A program made the position numbers and the translations under genes. DNA of 64,000 nucleotides from Conchocele bisecta (lineage: Eukaryota; Mollusca; Bivalvia; Lucinida; Thyasiridae), in contig CM055266.1 in the NCBI GenBank assembly GCA_029237695.1, positions 121,448,569-121,512,568 on the forward strand. The letters run 5' to 3'. Every line of letters starts with the position of its first letter. Position 1 is the first letter of the stretch. A model generated the notes under the pieces. It searched no databases. It saw nothing but the letters and a program-made list of their open reading frames with translations, and was not told the DNA's origin. Shown here one piece after another: positions 45,733 to 57,700 of the stretch.

Positions 45733-48700
45733 CTGCAACACAGATGCAAGATTTTTTATGAAAAATATTTACAGAAACTGTGATATTTTCTGTAAGTGAA
45801 TTTTACACATTTTACTGCATTTGCTCTGAACAAAATGTTCAAATAACGTAAATTTCGTAAAAAAACATTCAGGAGATGTTGCACATCTGCTTAGGCACAA
45901 CATCGCATCGCATTGCTTGTCTTATATTTTGTTGTTTTATTGTTTGTTTAATGGCCTTTAAACAACTCACGCCATTTTAGGCTGGGTATATCGTGTCGAA
46001 TCCCAAAACCAGGGTGAACCCCATTGTTAAATTTACCCATTGCATGCTCCCAATTTGCTGCCCGTAGCTGCAGTGGAGCTAAAATACGTTGCAGCATAAT
46101 TGAAAAACTTTCTGCCATCGAAATCAGCAAGTTCGACAGGTCGTGACTCACTCTGCTTTATTTCGAGGACAAATTTCGAGGATGTTTTATACTCACATAT
46201 ACAAATTTTATGATTCATTCTATCATGCAAGAGTAAATGACAACATTTGGTAGAACACAAATGTTATAAAAGACACAAGCTATGGTTTCAAGTCCATTGT
46301 TGTATTCAATTCAATGTGATGTGGGAGGTACATGTGTAATATGAGACAAGATAGAGGATTTTGTACCTATTCCGCACTTGCTCTTAACATTTACGGAAAT
46401 TATCATAAATTTTGTAAATATTTTTCATGAACACATCTTCTTAGGTACCAAATCATGTCTTGTCTCATATTATTCTGCTTTATACGTACCATATACAATA
46501 TGATATAAGTAAGCGTGTCAATAGGGTTACTGCTACATACACAACCGTGCGTTAATCTTCCACAATTTATCAATGTTTCTGAACATTAAATGGCAATGCC
46601 AACTCGTAATCAAGCAATTTGATTGTCTGAGCCTGAGCTACAGCTCAGGCTCAGCCAATCAAGCTGCTTGATTTCAAGCACAACATTCAAGAATTTCGAT
46701 ATAAAGAAGACGCACCTGGTCATATAAGTGGGAATATCAATGGGGCTACTGTGACATACCAACCTGGTCATGAGTTGATCAAACAACGGCGGCACAAAGC
46801 CTGCCACGGCTTCCTTCGCTGCACTCTGTCTCCTCTTCAGGGACTCTTCCTCCTGGTGGCCAGGGAAATATAATATTATATAAGAGACACGCCATGCGAT
46901 TTTGTACCTAAGAAGAAGTGTGTTATCTTGTGAAATGTATTTACAAAATTTACGATATTGTCAATAAATGACATCAAAAGTTGACAAAATGTTTATAGCA
47001 ACGGCGGAATAGAAATCCGCATTTGCTATGATACTCTTGTCAACTTTTGACATCATTTACAGAAAACATCACAGTAAATATTTTTCATAAAAATGTGCAC
47101 ATCTCAGGTACAAAATCACATGGTTTGTCTCATATGTGGCTGTTACTGGAGAAATGGGGCTTATAGGATTTGACTAGTGTAGCTCATGATCAACTTGATT
47201 TGTCAGTAAGCGAGGCTTACGGAATAGCCCGCGCATGGGCCCAGGTACCCCTAAATATGTAGAAGTTTTCGAAGTCTGTGGGCCTGTGATATTGAGAGGT
47301 GATGTCAATACATGATAAATAGTAGACCCTTAGAGGAGTGCATGCGTGACATATTAATCCTTAGAATGATGGACACGAAAAATGCAGTCTGCTGTTTCTG
47401 TATATACATGTGTTTGTCTTCTTTCTCAATAAAAAACATGTTTGACAGCAATTTAGAACCATTTCCATTGCAAATTATTCTAAAGTGCAGCAAAACCATG
47501 TTTGAAAAAACTGGAAATTAAAAGGTAAACAGCAGACAACAAAATTGAATTCAGCATTGCAAGGGTTAAGAATTTTCGAAGAAGGAAGTATAAGTTATAA
47601 CATATTTCTCCGATGTTCAGTTTTGTAAAGTGACTTAAGTACGTGACCTTGACCTTAGGTTCAGCGGGGGTTGGACGGTCGTGGATTTGTCACAGCATGA
47701 TAGTAGAGCCATAGAGGAATGCACGAGTCAAATATTAAGAATTTTTGATGAAGGAAATAGAAGTTGAATGCAAGGACGGACAACTTGACTCCAGTATACC
47801 CCCACATGATCATGATTACAGGTGTTTCAATTCAAAGAATGGTGACAAAAGTGCAGATCCTGATCTGACTGCAGATGCAGTTTGATCTGGATCTACACTG
47901 GTCGCAACAACAATAAACTCCATTTCTCCAGTTACAGTTACATATATCCACATGGCAAGTCCGATTGGTTTGGGGTGTACTTTGCTCAGGCTCAGCCATT
48001 ACAACAGATATATTTTACAAAATGGTACTCACAGTGTATTAAGAAGTGTATTTAAATCATAATAAGTACAAATGAAACAGATACGGAAAGCATATTAAGT
48101 GACCAGTAGACCTTCAATGTATGGCACTGTGCTTATGCAATAAACATAATCGACAGTTGTGTCGATTTAATGTGTCTGTGTCTCAGATGGTACCCCTGAA
48201 GATACATTTCACAAAAACTGTTGAGATATATCAATGAAAATTGTATGAATACAGTCACAACTTGTCCCTGGTCTTAACCCTTACTACGCTGAATTAAATG
48301 TTGTCGACTGCTGGAAATGTTTTATTTTCAATATTTCTCGACAAAAACCTGGTTTTGACAGCACATGAGAATCGTCTCCAGTGGAGACGATTCTCATGTG
48401 CTGTCAAAACCAGTTTTTTGTTAAGAATTAAAGCAAAAATGAAAAACAGCAGACGGCAATTTCCGTCAACAGCGTAGGAAGGGTTAAACATGTGTATTTT
48501 GGTTATTATTGCAGTTGCATGTCGACCTTCAATGTCGTACACAGCAAGTAACAAAAATTCCATTCAAACATTAACTTGGCCGCACTGCGTCATCCATCTC
48601 AGGAAACCCGCCAGTAGTAACGTAATTCCTTTCAACGATTCATAGTTAATAGAAAATTACGAGTAGCAGCTCTTACAACAACTTCGGGGGCATACATGAT

Positions 48701-51700
48701 GTTAGAATCGATGGAGTTTGTTAGTTTGACATTACATCACAGGCGTTAGCATATTGTCAGAATGTGTAGGTTTGACGTTGTGTTCCTTAGTTTAAATTAA
48801 GCAACGCGACGTCAAATCTACATATTCCGACAAACTCCTTAATACTTCGAGGTTAATACGTGGCTTGTTTGATATCGGCCTAGGTATCGGCCCGAGGTAA
48901 CTTGGTATCAGCCCGAGACCGAAGGTCGGAGGCTGATACCAAGTTACTGAGGGACGATACCTAGGCCGATATCAAACAAGACACGTATTAACGTCTTTAT
49001 TACTTAGATTACTTAGATATCAATTTCAATCATCCGGCAGTTGTGATAATCCTATATTAAAATATATACCGTTATCCATGATTGAATGATGAAATACAGA
49101 GCCTACAAATTTAAATTCCCGGCATCTGTCAATATTTACGCAGCTGATAAAGTAAACGTACGCAATGCACATGCCCAAAGGAACTGGTTTAATAAAGGCG
49201 CGAGACATGGTATCGGACTGGAAACGGCGGTATCAGACTAGTAACGATGGTATCAGACTAGAAATGGTAGTATCAGACTAGAAGTTTCAGTATCAGACTG
49301 GAAAACACGCCGTATCAGCCTGGACTGTGTATGTTATTGCTGTAGGCAAATACAGGCAATTTATAGGCCAAAATTGATATCTATTTTAAAGTAATAACAA
49401 TGATATAACACTGGTATACACAAGATACCCACCACAATGCCGCGGCCAGACAGTATGGGCGACTGGGCGGCCTTTGGGCGCGTGTATGGCTGGGCGACGG
49501 TCTCGGAGATGCTGGGGCGGGACCAGGTGCGCGTGCCCATCTGTGTCGCGACGTTCTGGTCGGTGTCGCCCCGCGGGTCTTCGCCCACCTCGGACGTGGG
49601 CGGGCTGCCCACCCCGATACCCAGGTAGTCCATAACGAGTCGCCGCACACGTCGGTATGCCTCCTGGATGTCATCTGGTGTCACAAACAACACATGTGCG
49701 ATATACTCTTGGCCTTCACAGTGTAATTACACAGTGGATTAACTAGAATGATGGTTAAAGTCAACCTGGCTTTCACAGAGTAATAATTCCAACACAAAAA
49801 TATTTACACAATTCCCTAACATTTGATTGGCCCGTAGCAAGTCTCTGTCCAAAATTTATATCCCAGTAAACTCCCACGCCGAACTACTTTCCGTAACCGT
49901 GAGGCGCAGTTAAAATAATTCTTAAGAAAACGGAAAATAAACACATTTTCTTGATGAATTTATTTAAAATGCTGGAATTATAAGGAATGAATGGCCTTTT
50001 TGTGGAATTTATCGGGGATATAAACTTGGAAAAGTCGCGGGAATACTGGACGAGGCCGGTCCCAGCGACTTTTCCAAGTTTATACCCCGATAAATTCCAC
50101 AAAAAGGCCATTCATTCCTATAATAACATAGTGCATTATAAATTATAACACACACTGGTGTAATAAACATGCAAATGAGACTGCTACAGAAAAGTTGTTG
50201 GGTTCAATACTGTGTCCATGTATGATATCATGCTTATGCAAAAACAAATATGTTGCTGCGACTGGAGAAATGGGGTTTATAGGCTTTGCGACCATAGTAG
50301 CTCCTGATCAAATACCAAACCCAAATAGCCTGATAACAACCTATATTGCTTGTGTTTCATTGATGGCTTGGTGAACAGTGCAGATCCTGATCAGACTGTG
50401 CGGATGCACAGTCTGATCTGGATCTACACTGGTCGCAAAACGCATAAGCCCCATTTCTCCAGTCACAGCCACATCATCTGCTTACCACTGTTGATCATCA
50501 TATCAAAGAAGCCTGGGTGTATCTGGTTGTAGTTTTTGTACATGTCGGCCCGGGTGAGGGTGTACTCGATTTGTCCCTCCGAGTAGATTCCGCGGTCGCG
50601 GAGTCGTTTCTCATGGGCGTCATCATCCAGAGGCATCACCAGCACGTAGCGTGGCTCGAAGTACGTGTTCTTCAGTGTCAGTACACCCTGTAAACAGAGC
50701 TCCAGATAAGTTTTGTATCTAAAGTGTATTATACCCCCAGATTTCAAATTCAATGCATATTTGACTTTTACAAATGTATTACTGATTTTCTTCCAAATAT
50801 TAATTAGAGAACAAATGATAAAAAATAAAACAAATTTAAAAATGTACTTATTTGAACTGCAAAAAGCAAACAGTGTTTGCTTTTTGTAGTTCAACTAAGA
50901 ACATTTTAAACTTTATATTACCGGTACAGTATTTTCACAACTCAATTGGAAAATCAACGTGTATTTTCACATTGCTGTGAGTATTTTGTGCTCCCACTTT
51001 TGATAATCAATGCGTATTCTGCTAAAATAAGTGCTTAAAATATGCCAATACGCACCTTATCTGGAGCTCTGCCTGTAACAAGCCATTCTATAACTTTTAA
51101 GAATAAACAATATTGGGGTATAAAAGTCCAACAATAAGCAGTGGTTTAACTAGGTGGACCGAGTTTGGAAAGGGGTGCGGGCGCAACATGTCTCAGAACA
51201 AAATATTGATTTCTATATTAATTTTCCTTGATGACAGTGATTTTAAGGCTGTAATTTGACACATATTGTAGTCATTTCCCTTAGAAAAACATAAATTAAA
51301 GTAAAAATACAGACCCAACCAAATATTAGGGAGTGCATTTGAAACCCCACTGGCTATGTCCATGATGTCACTGATAATAAATTTGACCTTGGGCATGTGG
51401 GCAACATTATTCATTCAGTACTGAAATTAGAATATCCTGATCTTGTGCCAGATCCCCACCACACCAGAGTCTTTACTTAGTCCAATTCCTTAAAAGTAAT
51501 GCGATTGGTACCGATCTTACTACTTTTATAATGGGAAGAACCGGATTAAACTATCGCGTATGAGAAAGCCAACATATGTACAGTGTACAGTGTACAGTGA
51601 TTGCAAAATATATAAGTATGTCCCAGAATGGTTATATGCCTGATTTACAGTGGAACATATCTAAACCCTGGGGACCTCTCAGGGTGTCCGGTTTAGAGAG

Positions 51701-54700
51701 GTTTCACTTTACATGTCACCTATTTCTTATGGATGGTATGTTCAAGGGATACAAACCTCTATCTCCATATGCACAACACATGCCAGGCCCTCCCTGGCAA
51801 CCGTCTCTATGGACTCCATCTGCAGCCCGTACCAGTTGCCATGGTATTGGTAGGTCTGCACAAACTGCCCCTGTGGATTGATTGAATTTGGTTGAATTCA
51901 TGAGTATGCTACAAAAGGTTGAGTAATACATTTCTTTCTTTTTTTGTTGGTGTAAAAAGTATAAAAATTATTTTTATTGCATAGAATGTGCTTTCGCAGC
52001 ATCTTAACAATCATAGTAACTACGGTACTGTAGTGTATTAATTATGATTAGATGGCCGCGGCCTGCATATCGCACCTTGGGGCGAGGCATGGACACTAAA
52101 AAAAAAGAGATATAGTAGACGGAAAAACTTTAACCAAAAAACTTTAACCGGACACGCGTACGTACACGCCAAAGTGCCGACTATATCGCGATTTCCGCAA
52201 GCGGTCGCGACAAAAACTTTAACCAAAAACTTTAACCAAAAATTTCAAAGTAATTAGACCTTGACATTGGGCACAGGGGCCGCACGGGAGCGGGGTAGAA
52301 TGAAAATATAGATGATGATAAACACCCATGTGAAGTTTCAAGGTAATGGGCAAAGCAGGTGCAGAGATATAGTACATGAAAAAACTTTAACCAAAAACTT
52401 TAACCAAAAACTTCAAAGTAATTTGACCTTGACATTGGGCACAGAGGCCACACGGGTGGGGGTAGAATGAAAATATGGATGATGATAAACAGGCATGTGA
52501 AGGTTCAAGGTAATGGGCAAATTAGGTGCATAGATATAGTACATGAAAAAACTTTAACCAAAAACTTTAACCAAAAACTTCAAAGTAATTTGACCTTGAC
52601 ATTGGGCACAGGGGCCGCACGGGTGGGGGTAGAATGAAAATATGGATGATGATAAACACCCATGTGAAGTTTCAAGGTAATGGGCGAAGCAGTTGCAGAG
52701 ATATAGTATAACAAAAAACTGGGTACAGGGGCCGCACGGGAGGGGGGTAGAATGAAAATATAGATGATGATAAACACCCATGTGAAGTTTCAAGGTAATG
52801 GGCAAAGCAGTTGCAGAGATATAGTATAACAAAAAACGTTAACCAAAAAACTTTAACCAAAAACTTTAACCGGACACACATACGTACGCCAAAGTGCCGA
52901 CTATATCGCGTTTTCCGCAAGCGGGCGCGACAAAAATGAGATCACTAGAATGTATAATTTGTCATGATTTAGTAAGATATTTATTAAGTTACGATGAATG
53001 GTGACACCATGTGCATTTAAGGAAAAATAAAGAAAATATGCAAACCTTTCTTAATAATACAATGTATGTACTATTCTATTGTATCTCATCTGTAATGGGT
53101 TAAGTTTTCAATTTTACATGTAGATGTAGTATAGTGTCTGTCGTTACCATGTATGTTTATTTTAACTTTGTACATATATATAATAGAGGGCCACATGGAA
53201 GATTAGTTTCTAACTAAATGTGTCACCCTCTGTAAAAAAAGACTATTATTATTTTTAAACATGTTGACCGATTTCATAACGAGCTTGTCATGGCCACATT
53301 TTTTTTACAGAATCAGTCAACTCGTCTAATACCATATTAAATAACCACTCATGTAAGATCCTTGACGTATTCAAGGTGCATGATCACGTGGTTACAACAA
53401 CAACGCCGCCCACTCCAAAGTAAGTATTATTTGATATTTTCCTTAATATGCAACGGATTTTGATGAAATATGGCGCAGCAAACGCGTCTTCATGAGCTGC
53501 ATTTGGTGATCTAGGGAGTTTGGCACAGACTTAAGTCGTTTTTGCGAAGAATCAATTTCCGTGTCGTTCTTCGCAAAAACAACAGAAGTTTGGGCGAAAA
53601 TACAGAGACCACCAAATGCAGCTTAACAAGACGCGTTTGATGCGCTATATTTCATCAAAATCCGTTACGTAATAAGGACACTATAAAAGAAAACGTACTT
53701 TGAATCGGTACTTGTTGTTGTTAGTAGTACCACATGATCATACACCTTGGTATTGCTACATTCGAAAATGATTCAAAGGTTGTCCGGTGTGACTTCTATC
53801 TGACAACTCATAAATTGTGACTTGGCACAGCAAATGGAGCGTTGTGTTTTTTGGCTAGTGTAGCTCCTGATCAGTTATAAAACTCATGAAAATGGATTAA
53901 AAAATGAATGTAAATGGGTTTAATGTCCCAGCACCAACTATTAAGGTCATATAGAGATGGGGATAATTGACGAAAAGAGTTTGTTTGGCTCAGATGAACG
54001 GTGTACGATCTGATTAACCCGTATAATGCGGAATTAATTTTTGTCATCTGCTGTTTATTTTTTTATTTTTCTAATCAAAACCATGTTTTGACAACACTTT
54101 AGGATCATTTCCATTGGAAATGATTCTAAAGTGTTGTCAAACCATGTTTTTATTGAGAAAGAAGACAAAACATAAATCGACAGCAGATGACATTTTATGT
54201 TTCCGCATTCTAAGGGTTAATAGTGATTAGTGGCTGACAGCAGCAGCACAACCTATATTAGTACCATTTTGATGTCCATCTCAAACTTCTCCTCTGTGAC
54301 AAAATGGTAGTCCTTTCCCGCAGATTCCTCCTTTCGAGGTTTCCTTGTCGTATGCGAAATGCTACAAAGAAAAACAACAACATGCAGAGCTCCAGATAAG
54401 CTGCGTATTGGCATATTTTATGCACTTATTTTAGCAGAATACGGATTGATTATCAAAAGTGGGAGTACAAAACACTTAGAGCAATGTGAAAATACACATT
54501 GATTTTCAAATCATGTAGTGAAAATACTATAATAAAGTTGAAAATTTACTTAGTTGACTGCAAAAAGGAAACAGTGTTTGCATTTGGCAGCTCCAATAAG
54601 TGGTTTTAAATTTGTTTTTATTTTTTATCATTTGTTCCCTATTTAATATTAAAGGAAGAAAATCAATAATACATTTGCAAAAGTAAAATATGCTTTCAAT

Positions 54701-57700
54701 TTGAAATATGGGGGTGTAATACTGTTTAGATACAAAACTTATCTGGAGCTCTGGACATGGTCACATAGATTACGCCACATTTCTGTTAGTGAAAAATATT
54801 AAAATGCAGATTTTTGGTGATGGACAATTAAGTGCATGGAAACATGAAAATCACTTTAATGACTATGTCAACCCTTTAAACACCACAGGCCTGGTGGTAT
54901 TGGAAAACAGTGTAAATCCAGATGAGACGGCTCGTGACGAGCCGTCTCATCAGGATCTGCACTTTTTGCAAGTAATTTTCATATTTTTTTAGAGAAAAAA
55001 ACACCCCCTTTTCATAAATGGATTTGACTGAAAATCAATTTTGTGACCATTGGATTGGTTGCAAAATTAACATATCAAATTCCATTCCAGTTACTTTAGG
55101 GGTGAAAGGGTAACCTTTCCACTTTAGATGAACAATGTCATTTTACACATTCAATTCAAGTCCTCTGAGGCAAGTGTCCATAATTACACTAGTCAATCAC
55201 TGACAAACGGAATTTGCAAGAGTTCAAACACATACTTATAAATAAGTTTGACTAGCGCTGCGTGTTCAACAGTAGGCCACAAAGTGCAAGTATGTATAAT
55301 GTTAGTTCCGAACTTTCATCTTCATTTTTCATGCAGAGCGATAGCTTTACAAACTTGTGCAAATATTCTAAATGAAAATTTTCGAAGTCACTAAAGAAGA
55401 AAATTCAAGCTTCAAGTTAATCTGCCTGTGTTGTTCTCATAGAGATGTCTGGTACTTAATCATTTCATGTTAATTAGCTGGAGGCATTAACCCTTAGAAT
55501 GTGGGAAACGAAAATTGTCATCTGCTGTTGTTTCATACTTTGCCTTTTTTCTCAATAAAATATGGTTTGACATCACTTTAGAATCATTTCCAAAGTAAAT
55601 GATTCTGAAGTGTTGTCAAACCATGTTTTTTTCTGAGAAAATAAAAAATAACAGCAGATGACATAATTAAATTTTAATTCAGCATTGTAATGATTAACAA
55701 ATAGAGGCATGTCATTGCCACAACTGTATTGTGTGTTATTCAGATAGACATGACAATAAATATATAGCGAATATACACTATTTTACTACTCACCCGTATC
55801 CAAAATAGTCTGAGAATTCTTCAACTAACTTCAGAGCCAAGTCCTTTTTGCCAGAGCCTTGTGGTCCGACCAGCACCAACATGGGGTATGGGGTTTCTAT
55901 GCTTGGTAGTGTGCTGTAACATACATGGAGAATACCTGGCTAGAGGAATTTGATCAAACAAGGGAAGGAAATGAAATGCATAGATATTCCGAGGAGCGCC
56001 AACTTGTTAATGTTTTATTTCAGACTTACAACAATTACAAACAAACGCGAGGATACGTATATGCAGCAGCTTACAGACTGTCATATCGGTACGTATATGC
56101 AGCAGCCTACAGACTCTCATATCTGTATGTATATGCAGCAGCCTACAGACTGTCATATCAGTACATATATGCAGCAGCCTACAGACTGTCATATCGCTAT
56201 GTATATGCAGCAGCCTACAGACTGTCATATCGGTACGTATATGCAGCAGCTTACAGACTGTCATATCCTACCTGTCCCAGACCCTGCTTGGCTGCAGGAA
56301 TGAGTAGACGACGTGCATCACATGGTCACGTGCAGCAATCACCTCCGCTGGTGGGTTGAACATGTTTGTTGCTGCCACCTACAATAAAGTTAAATATAAG
56401 GTTCGATCATATCCAGTTGTGCCGTGGCGAGGAACTGTTTGAGCCCCAAGGCCGTAGGCAGCGGGTTCAAACAGTTCCCGAGTGCCATGGAAACATTTAC
56501 CCACAACTGGAAATGGTTGAACATTATTGTTACATTTCCGTCGGAAATATTGTGTAATTTGAGCATATATGCAGTTACTTTCGGTACTTTGATATTAACC
56601 CATTTCATTCAAACAGCTGATTTACGTAGACATATTCCGGGCCTGCAGTACACGTCTCATGAAGCAGCCACATCAATTTCAAATGTCAGTGTGACCCTTG
56701 TGAACTGGTCTTGTGACGTAATGATGCATTCTAGTAACGTCAGTAGACACATGCATTACGTAGGTGTTGGCTTGGCCCCAGAATGAGCATTGACTACGCC
56801 ATAGTCAAAAGCACACGCTGTAGATTTGAACATGGCTGTGAGCGGTGTAAAACAATGGCAGTCATGTAACAATATAGAGAATGCCAGGCTAGTGTCTTTT
56901 GAGATCGAGTTTATCAGACAAGGCTAGGAAAGGTGTAGGGATTCTGAGGTTCGTTGAAGATTTCCTACCGTTTCAGAGCTGAGCCTGATAAACTTGATAT
57001 CAAAAGACACGAACATGATGTTCTATTAATCGGGTATTAATGTCTTATACTAGAGGATGGTTCATATAGAGCAATACATTGTCAGATTGTGAGGAAATTC
57101 GTAAAAATGTGACAAAAAGGATTGATTGATTATTGGTGTTTAACGGCCTATGAACAGCTAAGGTCATTTAAGGCTGGGCCAACGGGTTGGACTATCCCGT
57201 ATTTAACCTCTCCATAATGAGGGAAATTCCCAAAATCAGAACTCAATATTTACAGAAATATATATTCAGCACTGAAAATGTGACAAAAAGGAGGAAAAAC
57301 ATTCAACCCCTCCAAAAAGGTATGTTTAAGGGCAGTTTCAACAAAATCCAGTACCGGTACTTTTTATTTTCTTAAAAGTTTATTAAAACAAAGAAATCCT
57401 CTGAAAAGAGGAAAATTCACACCCCTGCTGATAAATATTATTTAACCCTTTCAATTATTAGTGGTATTGGCAAAAAGTGTAGATCCAGATGAGACGGCTC
57501 GTGACGAGCCGTCTCATCAGGATCTGCACTTTTGCAAGCAATTTTCATCTTTTTTATGACAAAAACACCCCCTGTTCATAAATGGACTAGTTTGAAAATC
57601 ATTTTGTGACGATTGGATATGGTGCGGAAATTAACATATCAAAATTCATTCCAGTGGGTGAAAGCGTTCAGTTAAATCCATGAGACGGCCGTACCTTCTC

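Noticed and set aside
45467..45761. Several frames on both strands
   Set aside because: Shadows of the GC-rich last LRGUK exon; only the phase continuing from exon k is supported.
49381..49674. Alternative minus-strand frame rich in Arg/Pro
   Set aside because: Out of phase with the neighbouring LRGUK exons; the supported frame carries the conserved [10 protein letters not shown] end of the kinase.
55925..56359. 144-codon plus-strand frame with [12 protein letters not shown] repeats
   Set aside because: It is the 36-bp minisatellite plus the antisense of an LRGUK exon.
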